From Rhodospirillales bacterium (GTDB taxonomy: Bacteria; Pseudomonadota; Alphaproteobacteria; Rhodospirillales; Shumkoniaceae), in assembly GCA_018432935.1 (NCBI GenBank), contig JAHDSF010000004.1, forward strand, positions 124,001 through 188,000: 64,000 bases of DNA. The letters are read 5' to 3'. Every line of letters begins with the position of its first letter. The stretch's first letter is position 1. A model generated the notes under the pieces. The model was not told where the DNA came from. It searched no databases and was given only the letters and a program-made list of their open reading frames with translations. The position numbers and the translations under genes were made by a program. Positions 44,611 through 52,844 of the stretch are shown here, piece after piece.

Positions 44611-46173
44611 CTACTGGGCCGGATGCGGGTGCAGCCCGGGTTGCCGCGGCGAACCTTTGCCGGACGGCCCCAGACGGATGTACTTGGCCAACAGGAACAC
44701 GTCGACCACCAGCAGGGTCGAGTACAGCACCAGGAACCCTGCCAGGCTGAAGGCCACGTTGCTGACGGGGATGTTGGAGACCCCCAGGAACGTCGGCAGC
44801 ACGCCCTCGATCGCCCACGGCTGACGCCCATACTCGGCAACGAACCAGCCGACCTCGGCCGCGATCCAGGGCAAGGGAAGGCTGAACAGCGCGACCACCA
44901 GGAAGCCGCGGTGCCGGTCGTAGGCGCGCCGGCAGCCGAGCACGAAGGCGACCAGGAAGAAGGCGATGAAGTAGAAGCCCAGCCCCACCATCAGGCGGAA
45001 CGACCAGAACAGCGGCGCGACCGCCGGAACGGTGTCCCAGGCGGCCTGCTCGATCTGGGCTTCGGTGGCGTCGATGACGTTGGGGGTATAGCGCTTGAGC
45101 AGGAGCCCGTAACCCAAATTGCCGACCGTTGCATCGAAGGTGCTGCGCGCCCCCGAATCGCCCGGATTGCTGCGGATCTTCTGCAGCGCCTCGTAGGCGA
45201 CCATGCCCTCGCGGATGCGGTCCTTGTTGATCTCGACCAGGTCCTTGATGCCGGGCACCGTCTCGGTGAACGAGCGGGTCGCGATCAGGCCCAGCACGTA
45301 CGGGATCTTGATTTCGTAGAGATTGTGGCGAGCCGCCTCGTCCGGCCACGCGATCAGGGTCAGGTCGGCGGGCGGCTTTTCGGTCTCCCACATGCCTTCG
45401 ATCACGGCCAGCTTCATCTTCTGGTTGGCGTTGGCCGTGTAGCCGCTCTCATCGCCCAGCACCACCACCGACAATGCGGAGGCGAGGCCGAACGCCGAGG
45501 CGACCAGCATCGAGCGGCGTGCGATCGCATGCTCGCGGTTCCGCAGCAGGTAGTACGCGCTCACCGCCATCACGAAGATGCAGCCCGTGACGTAGCCGGC
45601 GCTCACCGTATGCACGAACTTCGACTGGGCGACCGGATTGAACACCATGTCCCAGAAACTGGTCAGCTCCATGCGGCTGGTCTCGAAATTGAACACCGCG
45701 CCGACCGGGTTCTGCATCCAGCCGTTGGCGATCAGGATCCAGACCGCCGACAGGTTGGAGCCGATCGCCACCAGCCAGGTCACCATCAGGTGCCCGTACT
45801 TGCTGAGACGGTCCCAGCCGAAGAAGAACAAGCCGACGAACGTCGCCTCGAGGAAGAAGGCCATCAGCCCTTCGATCGCGAGCGGGGTGCCGAAGATGTC
45901 GCCGACATAATGGGAGTAGTAGCTCCAGTTCATGCCGAACTGGAACTCCATGGTGATGCCGGTTGCCACGCCCATGGCGAAGTTGATGCCGAACAGGAGG
46001 CCCCAGAACTTCACCATGTCGCGCCAGATGGTCTTGCCGGTGAGGACGTAGACCGTCTCCATGATGCCGAGCAGGAAGCTCAGACCCAGGGTGAGCGGTA
46101 CGAAGATGAAGTGGTAGGCCGCGGTCATCCCGAACTGGATGCGCGACAGCTGCACGAGATCCAGATCAAACAT
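44611..46173 (-). CDS. cydA: Cytochrome bd oxidase subunit I
   Basis: 520 residues, the length of the long-Q-loop form. Heme ligands are apparent in Y-H-F-I-F-V-P-L-T (b595 His near residue 20), H in V-H-T-V-S-A-G-Y (b558 region), and the G-R-Q-P-W signature; W-P-D-E-A-A-R within the long Q loop is visible. The enzyme oxidises quinol and reduces O2 with high affinity without pumping protons. Overlaps cydP by 8 nt. Confidence 0.97.
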   Translation of the reverse strand: MFDLDLVQLSRIQFGMTAAYHFIFVPLTLGLSFLLGIMETVYVLTGKTIWRDMVKFWGLLFGINFAMGVATGITMEFQFGMNWSYYSHYVGDIFGTPLAIEGLMAFFLEATFVGLFFFGWDRLSKYGHLMVTWLVAIGSNLSAVWILIANGWMQNPVGAVFNFETSRMELTSFWDMVFNPVAQSKFVHTVSAGYVTGCIFVMAVSAYYLLRNREHAIARRSMLVASAFGLASALSVVVLGDESGYTANANQKMKLAVIEGMWETEKPPADLTLIAWPDEAARHNLYEIKIPYVLGLIATRSFTETVPGIKDLVEINKDRIREGMVAYEALQKIRSNPGDSGARSTFDATVGNLGYGLLLKRYTPNVIDATEAQIEQAAWDTVPAVAPLFWSFRLMVGLGFYFIAFFLVAFVLGCRRAYDRHRGFLVVALFSLPLPWIAAEVGWFVAEYGRQPWAIEGVLPTFLGVSNIPVSNVAFSLAGFLVLYSTLLVVDVFLLAKYIRLGPSGKGSPRQPGLHPHPAQ

Positions 46174-46387
46174 CGCCGCTCGTCTCCTCCGATGCCATGG
46201 ACGCGGAACTCAGGAACGGCGGTCCCTCGCGGGGATCGATGCGAGTGCGGTCTTCCGCCCTGAAGAAGGCGAAGTAAAGGAAAGCCAGCGCAAAGACCTT
46301 GAAGACGAGGACCGCAATGATCTCACGGGCCAGCTTGTGCCGGTACCATGGTTGTCGCTGCGGTTGAGTTGACTGGGATTCCCCCAT
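46166..46387 (-). CDS. cydP: Small subunit CydP of cytochrome bd oxidase
   Basis: 73 residues: P-W-Y-R-H-K-L-A-R-E-I-I-A-V-L-V-F-K-V-F-A-L-A-F-L-Y-F-A-F-F, matching the R-x-K-L-A-R-E-I-x-x-V-L pattern of CydP. It has one membrane helix. It is the first gene of cydPABX and overlaps cydA. The promoter is at 46447-46475. Confidence 0.85.
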   Translation of the reverse strand: MGESQSTQPQRQPWYRHKLAREIIAVLVFKVFALAFLYFAFFRAEDRTRIDPREGPPFLSSASMASEETSGDV

Positions 46388-46446
46388 ACGTGACGGCCCG
46401 CCCCGCCGTTACCCCTCTCGAGAGATGCCTCTGTCGTAAGGATATC

Positions 46447-46475
46447 GGATAGTTTGGACTGAGACAACGTATCAA
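46447..46475 (-). promoter_or_regulatory. Sigma-70-like promoter of cydPABX
   Basis: TTGATA, 17-nt spacer, CTATCC on the minus strand, about 60 nt upstream of the cydP ATG. A CCTCC-A-GGAGG palindrome (46486-46496) sits 10 nt upstream of the -35 and may be an operator. Confidence 0.5.
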
Positions 46476-46620
46476 CGCCATTACCCCTCCAGGAGGATTT
46501 AACGGGGGCCGGCGGCAACGACTTCTTTACCATGGAGCCCGGCCCAGGTCGGGCCCGCCCGGAAGGCGGATGCTCCCCTCGGGCGCCAGCCGCCGGGAAA
46601 ACCTTTCTCTCTCCGCCCGC

Positions 46621-46636
46621 TGTGATTGCGGTCACT
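46621..46636 (+). promoter_or_regulatory. CRP-like dyad
   Basis: TGTGA-TTGCGG-TCACT; the core GTGA-N6-TCAC is perfect, matching the CRP-family consensus TGTGA-N6-TCACA except for the last base. It lies 59-74 nt upstream of the ORF at 46695. No clear -35/-10 pair was found between. Confidence 0.5.
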
Positions 46637-46694
46637 GCACGGCGGGACGGGGCGGGACAGTATGGTCAACAATGCGTTAAGGATGGAGGTTCCC

Positions 46695-46784
46695 ATGGCA
46701 GCAGTGAAGGCGTTTGCGGTGGCGTTGCCGCTGACGGTCCTCCTCATGGCCGTCTCCATGCCGGAGGGTTTCCTCCCGTTCTGA
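46695..46784 (+). CDS. 29-residue hydrophobic ORF (unrecognised small protein)
   Basis: Starts M-A-A-V-K-A-F-A-V-A-L-P-L-T-V-L-L-M-A-V and ends M-P-E-G-F-L-P-F, a single hydrophobic helix with one Lys at the N side. GGAGG lies 6 nt upstream. The CRP-like dyad (46621) and a strong terminator (46868-46899) bracket it as a stand-alone plus-strand unit, convergent with kdpE and divergent from cydP. I do not recognise it; it resembles KdpF in size but not in sequence. Confidence 0.5.
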   Translation: MAAVKAFAVALPLTVLLMAVSMPEGFLPF

Positions 46785-46867
46785 ACGGGAACGCAGATGC
46801 AGCCGCACGTTGCGGCACGAGACGAAGCTTCTTTCTGTAGATCCCTTTTTCCCTCCCTGTCAGGACT

Positions 46868-46899
46868 CGCCGGGCCTTCGGGTCCGGCGCTTTCTTTTT
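46868..46899 (+). terminator. Intrinsic terminator (plus strand)
   Basis: CGCCGGGCC, tetraloop TTCG, GGTCCGGCG (one G-U pair) followed by C-TTTCTTTTT. A near-ideal rho-independent terminator for a rightward transcript; the only rightward unit here is the ORF at 46695. It would also face a leftward kdpE end at 46904, but lacks a T-run that way. Confidence 0.85.
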
Positions 46900-46903
46900 G
46901 GGG

Positions 46904-47617
46904 TCAGGACTCGGGCGCCGCGAACCGGTAGCCGACTCCTGGCTCGGTGATGATGTAGCGCGGGTTCTCGGGCGCGTCTCCCAGCTTGTGGCGCAGGTGG
47001 CCGACATAGACCCTCAGATAGTGGGTCTCGCCGGCCTGCGCCGGCCCCCAGACCTCCCGCAGCAGGTACTGATGGGTCAGCACCCGGCCGGCGTTCAGCA
47101 CCAGCAGCCGCAGGATGTCGAACTCCTTCTTCGACAGCTTCAGGGGAGTACCGGCACGCGTCACCGCATGCGCCGGCAGGTCGATGACGATATCGCCTGC
47201 CCGCACCACCGGCGGCGCCGCGTCGAGAGCGGGACGGCGCAGGCCGACCCGGACCCGCGCCAACAGTTCGGCGATGCCGAACGGCTTGGTCACATAGTCG
47301 TAGGCGCCCTGGTTCAGGGCCCGCACCTTCTCGTCCTCGCCGGCGCGCACCGACAGCACCAGAATCGGAACGTCCGACCACTCGCGGATGCGGACGATCA
47401 CCTCCTGGCCGTCGAGATCGGGCAGGCCGAGATCGAGGATGACGAGGTCGGGCTGCTCGGTGGCGCAGCGGGCGATCCCTTCCTCGCCGCGCGGCGCTTC
47501 TAGGATCTCGTAGCCGTGGGCGCCGAGGCTGATGCGCAGGAACTTGCGGATCTGCGGTTCGTCGTCGACCACCAGGATCTTGCCCGACGCGGGCCGGGGT
47601 GAAGGGTTCTCCATCAT
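46904..47617 (-). CDS. kdpE: KdpE-like OmpR-family response regulator
   Basis: 237 residues. Receiver with phospho-Asp in V-I-L-D-L-G-L-P-D-L-D-G, K in V-T-K-P-F-G; C-terminal winged-helix (L-S-K-K-E-F-D-I-L-R-L-L, R-V-Y-V-G-H-L-R-H-K-L-G). The spelling matches KdpE. Partner KdpD overlaps by 4 nt. It should bind kdp promoters under potassium limitation, but no kdpFABC operon lies within the window. Confidence 0.9.
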   Translation of the reverse strand: MMENPSPRPASGKILVVDDEPQIRKFLRISLGAHGYEILEAPRGEEGIARCATEQPDLVILDLGLPDLDGQEVIVRIREWSDVPILVLSVRAGEDEKVRALNQGAYDYVTKPFGIAELLARVRVGLRRPALDAAPPVVRAGDIVIDLPAHAVTRAGTPLKLSKKEFDILRLLVLNAGRVLTHQYLLREVWGPAQAGETHYLRVYVGHLRHKLGDAPENPRYIITEPGVGYRFAAPES

Positions 47618-50319
47618 TCGTCCGCTCCCTGCGGGAGGGGGGGCATCTCGAGGACCGGCAGCAGGAACCTGACGGTGGTACCCGTCTCGCCGGGCCCCGG
47701 CAAGGCTTCGATCATCCCGCCGTGTGCCTCCACCAGGCCCTTGCAGATGGCCAGCCCGAGGCCGGTGCCGCTGGAGTTTGAGTCGCCGGCGCGGACCCGG
47801 TAGAACATGTCGAACACTGCCTTGCGGTCCGCCGCCGGGATGCCAGGCCCGCTGTCGGTCACGGTGACGGCGACGTCGTCGCCGTGGCGCATGGCAGCGA
47901 TCACGATGGCGCTGCCCAAAGGCGCATGCTTGGCCGAGTTCTCGAGCAGGTTCATCACCACCTGTCCGATCAGGATCGGGTCGACATAGACCAGCGGCAG
48001 GTCGGCTTCGGCGTGAACCTCGGTCCTGACGTCCTCGAGCGAGGGCTGGCTGTCACGCACGGCCTGGCCGAGAATGTCGCGCAGGTCGACCCAGTCGCGC
48101 CTCGGCTCCAGCGCGCCGGCTCCCAACCGGGTCATGTCGAGGAGGTTCTGCACGAACCGGTTCAGCCGCTCGCCCTCGCGCAGGATGGTGCGGGTGAGTT
48201 CGACGCGGTCCTGCGGCGAGATGCGGTCGCCGAGGTTGGTGAGCGTCGTTGCGGAGCCGAGAATCGACACCAGCGGCGTCCGCAAGTCGTGGGAGATCGA
48301 CGACAGCAGGGCCGAGCGCAGGTGCTCGGTCTCGCTGAGGATGCGCGCCTCCTCGATGTTGGTCGCCAGTTTGGTACGCTCGATTGCCACCGCCGCCTGA
48401 TCGACCACCGCGTCCAGGAGCCGGCGCTGCTCGGGCGACAGGTGCTGGCGATGCCCCTCGAACTTGACGCCGAGCAGCCCGATCGTCCCCGAGGCGGTGC
48501 GTAAGGGGATGAACAGCCAGCCGCCGCCTTCGCTTTCGGGTTCCGCCCAGCCCGCGGCACGGCCCTGACTCCAGGCCCGCTCGGCGGCCGTCCAGTCCTC
48601 GGCATTCAGGTGGTCCTCGGGCGGATAGCCCGACATGATCTCCAGCTTGCCGCCGCTTCCCGGCAGCAGAACCATGGCGTGGCAGCCGAGGGCCGAGGCG
48701 ACGTGGGAGACGACCGCCCACAGGGTGTCATCCAGCGACATGGTGGCGACGATGCGGCGGCTGAAGTCGTACAGGTTCTGGATGCGGCGGGCGGACAGCC
48801 TGATCTCCTCGACCTGGGTGCGGACGCGCGCTGCCAGATTGGCGGTCAGCGTCGCGATCGCCAGGAAGAAGAAAATGGTGAGGATGTCCTCCTCGTGGGT
48901 GACGGTCAGCGAGTAGTTCGGTTCGGTGAAGAAGAAGTTGTAGGCGAGGAAACCCAGCACGCTGGCGTAGACCGAAGGCCACAGGCCTTCGCGCACCGCC
49001 ACCAGCACCACCCCGGCGAGGAAGATCAGGGGCACGTTGTGCAACGGCATGAACGAGGCCAGCACGAGGGCGAAGACGAGCGCCGCCCCGGCGGCGGCCG
49101 TTGCCACCGCGTAGCTGCCCAGCACCCGCTTCAGCGCGTTGCGATCGGCCGGCCACAGACGCGGCCCGGGATCGGCCTCTTCCGGGATGACCACCGTCAC
49201 CTCGAGATCCCTGGCTTCCTGGAGGAGTCGGCTGTCCACCGTCCGCCCGAGCAGCCGCGGCAGCCAGCGCCGGCGCGAGCGGCCGACCAGCAGCCGGGTG
49301 GCGCCCCTGCGCTCGGCGAACTCCAGGATCTCGTCGACGATGCGGCCACGGCCGGGCAGGGTCACGACCTCGGCGCCCCACCGTTCGGCCAGCCGCATTG
49401 CCTGCGCGATGCGGTCGCGGGCGGCGTCGTCGAGCTGCTCGTAGCGCCGCGTCTGCACGTAGAGCACCGTCCACGGCATGTGCTGGGTGTCGGCGACCCG
49501 GCGCGCCGCTCTTAGGATTCGCCGCCACACCGGGGATTCGTTGACGCAGACGAGCAGGCGCTCGGCGTTGACCACCTTGCGCTCGCTGCCGGAGGCCTGC
49601 TCGTTGAGGCGGTCGGCGGCGACCCGCATCGCCGCCTCGCGCAGCACCGTCAGGTTGCGGCGGCTGAAGAACCGGCGCATCGACGGCGCGATGTCGTCGC
49701 CGACCATCACCTTGCCCGCGCGCAGACGCTCGATCAGCTCCTCCGGCGACAGGTCGACCAGCTCGACCTCGTCGGCGTCCCGGATCAGGTGGTCGGGTAC
49801 GGTATCCCGCAGCCGCACCCCGGAAAGGCGCGCCATGCTGTCGTTGACGCTTTCCAGATTCTGCACGACCAGGGTGGCATAGACATCGATTCCAACGTCG
49901 AGCAGCGGTTGGATCGCCTGATACCTGCGCTGCGGTTTCCCGTCGGGCCCGGACACGCCCTGCGCCAGGTTGTCGACCAGGACGAGCTGGGGCGCGCGCG
50001 CCAGGATCGCCGCCGTATCCAGGTCGGTGCGACCGTCGTCGCGCCGGTGGGTCACCGTCTCCATGCCGGCGGCGATGCGTTCGGTCTCGGGAAAGCCGTG
50101 GGTTTCGACGCAGGCGATAACCACCCGGGCCCCCTCGCGGGCGCGGCGGGCCGCCGACTGCAGCATCGCCTGGGTCTTGCCGACGCCGGGAGCCGAGCCG
50201 AGGAAGATCTTGAGCCGGCCGCGGCGGCCGGCGGGCGGCGTTGACGGTCCGTTGACGGTCCTGCCGGTCTCGGCGTCTGGACGTGACGGGCTGCTTGGCG
50301 CGGGAAGAGTCTTCTCCAT
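47614..50319 (-). CDS. kdpD: KdpD-like sensor histidine kinase
   Basis: 901 residues: N-terminal KdpD domain with Walker A G-S-A-P-G-V-G-K-T (41-49), a USP-like nucleotide-binding segment (residues ~250-370), four membrane helices (~400-500), GAF domain, then HisKA with S-S-I-S-H-D-L-R-T-P (His about 677) and an ATPase domain with N-L-L-E-N-S-A-K-H and D-S-G-P-G-I. The usual Walker B-like D-E-L-A-H-T-N of the KdpD domain is changed to D-N-L-A-Q-G-V, and Y-T-T-V-N-V-Q-H-L-E to Y-A-T-L-V-V-Q-N-L-E, so the N-terminal sensory ATPase site is eroded while the kinase core is intact. Starts the kdpDE operon. Confidence 0.9.
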   Translation of the reverse strand: MEKTLPAPSSPSRPDAETGRTVNGPSTPPAGRRGRLKIFLGSAPGVGKTQAMLQSAARRAREGARVVIACVETHGFPETERIAAGMETVTHRRDDGRTDLDTAAILARAPQLVLVDNLAQGVSGPDGKPQRRYQAIQPLLDVGIDVYATLVVQNLESVNDSMARLSGVRLRDTVPDHLIRDADEVELVDLSPEELIERLRAGKVMVGDDIAPSMRRFFSRRNLTVLREAAMRVAADRLNEQASGSERKVVNAERLLVCVNESPVWRRILRAARRVADTQHMPWTVLYVQTRRYEQLDDAARDRIAQAMRLAERWGAEVVTLPGRGRIVDEILEFAERRGATRLLVGRSRRRWLPRLLGRTVDSRLLQEARDLEVTVVIPEEADPGPRLWPADRNALKRVLGSYAVATAAAGAALVFALVLASFMPLHNVPLIFLAGVVLVAVREGLWPSVYASVLGFLAYNFFFTEPNYSLTVTHEEDILTIFFFLAIATLTANLAARVRTQVEEIRLSARRIQNLYDFSRRIVATMSLDDTLWAVVSHVASALGCHAMVLLPGSGGKLEIMSGYPPEDHLNAEDWTAAERAWSQGRAAGWAEPESEGGGWLFIPLRTASGTIGLLGVKFEGHRQHLSPEQRRLLDAVVDQAAVAIERTKLATNIEEARILSETEHLRSALLSSISHDLRTPLVSILGSATTLTNLGDRISPQDRVELTRTILREGERLNRFVQNLLDMTRLGAGALEPRRDWVDLRDILGQAVRDSQPSLEDVRTEVHAEADLPLVYVDPILIGQVVMNLLENSAKHAPLGSAIVIAAMRHGDDVAVTVTDSGPGIPAADRKAVFDMFYRVRAGDSNSSGTGLGLAICKGLVEAHGGMIEALPGPGETGTTVRFLLPVLEMPPLPQGADE

Positions 50320-50463
50320 CGCGGTATCCTATGCGTCGGGACGGCCGGCGGGGCGTAAAATTCCCATAAACGATTTGCGCGATTTTGCTCCCCCTCGCGG
50401 CGATAGGCATCGCTTTTTTAGGGCCATGGCGCCCACCTTCCCCGTCAGCTCAGGCAAACGAGG

Positions 50464-50483
50464 AGCCTTGTTTCCGCAAGGCT
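50464..50483 (+). repeat. Leader hairpin of the nuclease gene
   Basis: AGCCTTG-TTTCCG-CAAGGCT, 7-bp perfect stem, 7 nt before the ATG at 50491. It lies between the Shine-Dalgarno-like AGGAG (50461-50465) and the start, and includes an alternative AAGG. Confidence 0.6.
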
Positions 50484-50490
50484 GTGTGTC

Positions 50491-51291
50491 ATGGCCTCCA
50501 TCCAGAAGATCCGCGGAATTGCGCTGGCGGCCGCCGTGCTCGGCGTTGCCGTTACGCTCGCTTCCACGGCCTCGGCCGCGGAAATCGTGGCCGCGCCCAA
50601 GCAGGTCGGCGTGGTCGACGGCGACACCATCCAGATCGACGGCAGGGTCCTCAATCTTGTGCGCATCGACGCTCCCGAGATCGGCCAGCTCTGCAAATCG
50701 GGCGGCCACCTGTGGGCGTGCGGCATGGACTCCGGCCGCGCGCTGCAGAAGCTGCTGGCGATGCAGCTGGACCAGGTGGTGTGCCACGTTTCGGACAAGA
50801 ACGGCGGCGCGATGGAAACGGCAAGCTGCAGCGTCGGCGGCCGGGACCTTTCCGAAGCCATGGTGGCAAACGGAATGGCGACCGACGCCGGCGACGATCC
50901 CGGAGCCCTGAAGACGGTTCAGGCGCAGGCGAAGAGCGCAGGCCTCGGCATCTGGGCGGGCGAATTCGTGCCGCCGGCGCGCTGGCGCCAGGGCGAGCGT
51001 CTGGTCGCCGAGCGGATGGCCGAAACCACCACCTCGCAGTGGGACGGCTTCCCGTACAAGGTCTTCGGCGTCCGTGTCCTGCCGGTCCCGCGCGTCCACC
51101 ATGCCGGCTGCGTGGTCAAGGCCCGGACCACGGACGACGGCCGCCACGAGTTCGCAACCCCGTTGGATCCGTCCTACGAAGTGATCCCCGGCGAGCCGTC
51201 CTTCTGCAGCGACGACGAGGCCGAGCGCGACGGTTGGCTGCACATCGGCCAGTCCGAGCATCCGTCCACGAAGTCGCTCGCCCGGCGCTGA
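50491..51291 (+). CDS. Exported staphylococcal-nuclease-like (SNase) protein
   Basis: 266 residues. Signal peptide (I-R-G-I-A-L-A-A-A-V-L-G-V-A-V-T-L-A-S-T-A-S-A), then an SNase fold with V-V-D-G-D-T-I, V-R-I-D-A-P-E-I (metal Asp/Glu) and a C-terminal part with A-x-x-A-K-S-A-G-L-G-I-W, which matches the thermonuclease family C-end. A second segment (residues ~175-266) is not typical. Several cysteines (C-K-S-G...C-G-M, C-H-V...C-S-V) suggest disulfides in the periplasm. The catalytic Arg pair is less clear, so activity is unproven. Next gene trkH starts 37 nt later. Confidence 0.85.
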   Translation: MASIQKIRGIALAAAVLGVAVTLASTASAAEIVAAPKQVGVVDGDTIQIDGRVLNLVRIDAPEIGQLCKSGGHLWACGMDSGRALQKLLAMQLDQVVCHVSDKNGGAMETASCSVGGRDLSEAMVANGMATDAGDDPGALKTVQAQAKSAGLGIWAGEFVPPARWRQGERLVAERMAETTTSQWDGFPYKVFGVRVLPVPRVHHAGCVVKARTTDDGRHEFATPLDPSYEVIPGEPSFCSDDEAERDGWLHIGQSEHPSTKSLARR

Positions 51292-51328
51292 ACGTCTCGT
51301 CCCGAGTCTTGTTCCAAGCGGTAACGTC

Positions 51329-52837
51329 ATGAACGACCTCACGCGGACGATGGTCGCCGGATTCGGTGCTTCCCGTCGATCCCTGCTCGCTTTCGACACC
51401 CGGCCGGTCTTCTTCACGATCGGCGCCCTGTTGATGATCCTGTCGCTGGGCATGTGCGGCCCCGGGTTCGTCGACCTTTATGTAGGGAACGACGGCTGGC
51501 CGGCCTTCTTCATCTCGGGCGGCCTGACCCTGTTCGTCGGTACCGCCCTGGTGCTGGCGTACCGGGCCCCGTTCCGCGCCATTTCGATTCGCCAGGCCTA
51601 TCTGCTGACCGCCCTCATCTGGGTCGTCCTCACCCTGTTCGCCTCGCTTCCGTTCCTGTTCGCGCCGCTGAGCCTCAGCTTCACCGACGCCTACTTCGAG
51701 GCGATGTCCGGGATCACCACCACCGGATCGACGGTGCTGACCGGCCTCGATTCGATGCCGGACGGCATCCTCGTCTGGCGGGCGGTGCTGCAGTGGCTGG
51801 GTGGCCTGGGAATCGTCGTGATGACGATCTGCATCCTACCTATGATGCGGGTCGGCGGCATGCAGATGTTCCGCGTCGAGGCTTTCGAGACCGACGGCAA
51901 GATGCTGCCCCGGGCGGGCCAGCTGTCGGCACGGGTGTCGCTGGTGCTGATCGCCTTCACCGTGCTGCTGGTCATCGCCTTGTCGCTTGCCGGGATGAAC
52001 GGCACCGAGGCCGTTGTGCACGCGATGACCACCATCGCAACCGGCGGCTATTCGACCTCGGACGGCTCGGTCGGCCACTTCGACAGCGCAGCCATCGACC
52101 TCATCATCATCGCCGGGATGACCGCCGGCGGCATTCCGTTCCTCCTCTTCCTGCGGGCGGTCCACGGCGACTGGCGCAGCCTGATGCGGGACTCCCAGGT
52201 CCGCGCGTTCCTGGCAGTGCTGGCGGTGGCGACGGCGTCGGTCGCCCTTTGGCTGGTCGCCAGGCAGGGCTTCTCGCCATTGCAGGCGCTCCGCTACAGC
52301 GCCTTCAACGTGATCTCGATCACCACCGGCACCGGCTACGCGTCGGCCGACTACACGCAGTGGGGAAGCTTCCCTTCCGGCGTGATGTTCGTCCTCATGT
52401 TCGTCGGCGGCTGCTACGGCTCGACCGCCTGCGGCATGAAGATCTTCCGCTTCCAGATCCTGGCTTCGGTATCGAGCGTCCAGATCCGCCGCCTGTTCCG
52501 CCCCAACGCCGTGATCTTTCCGACCTTCAATCATCGCCCCCTGAGCGAGGAGGTCGCGAACTCGGTGGTCGGCTACTTCTTCTTCTTCATTCTGTTCTGG
52601 GCCGGCCTCTCGATCGCGCTCACCTTCGACGGCCTCGACCTGGTGACGGCGCTGTCCGGCGCCGGCACGGCGATGGCGAACGTCGGGCCGGGGCTGGGCA
52701 ACATCATCGGCCCCGCCGGCACCTTCCAGAGCCTGCCCGATCTCTCGAAATGGCTGCTGGTGGCAGGAATGCTGGTGGGTCGACTCGAGGTGTTCACCAT
52801 CTTCGTCATCTTCACGCCGTCGTTCTGGCGCGACTGA
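51329..52837 (+). CDS. trkH: Trk-type potassium transporter TrkH
   Basis: 502 residues with four pore repeats: M-S-G-I-T-T-T-G-S-T-V-L-T, M-T-T-I-A-T-G-G-Y-S-T, I-S-I-T-T-G-T-G-Y-A-S and G-T-A-M-A-N-V-G-P-G-L-G, each with the conserved filter Gly. It takes up K+ and usually needs TrkA, which is not adjacent. The position 1 kb from orphan kdpDE suggests a potassium-related locus. Confidence 0.95.
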   Translation: MNDLTRTMVAGFGASRRSLLAFDTRPVFFTIGALLMILSLGMCGPGFVDLYVGNDGWPAFFISGGLTLFVGTALVLAYRAPFRAISIRQAYLLTALIWVVLTLFASLPFLFAPLSLSFTDAYFEAMSGITTTGSTVLTGLDSMPDGILVWRAVLQWLGGLGIVVMTICILPMMRVGGMQMFRVEAFETDGKMLPRAGQLSARVSLVLIAFTVLLVIALSLAGMNGTEAVVHAMTTIATGGYSTSDGSVGHFDSAAIDLIIIAGMTAGGIPFLLFLRAVHGDWRSLMRDSQVRAFLAVLAVATASVALWLVARQGFSPLQALRYSAFNVISITTGTGYASADYTQWGSFPSGVMFVLMFVGGCYGSTACGMKIFRFQILASVSSVQIRRLFRPNAVIFPTFNHRPLSEEVANSVVGYFFFFILFWAGLSIALTFDGLDLVTALSGAGTAMANVGPGLGNIIGPAGTFQSLPDLSKWLLVAGMLVGRLEVFTIFVIFTPSFWRD

Positions 52838-52844
52838 CGAGGGC

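Noticed and set aside
46463-46475. FNR/ANR box near the cyd promoter
   Set aside because: Only one half (TTGAT) is present; the second half reads TGTCT where ATCAA is expected.
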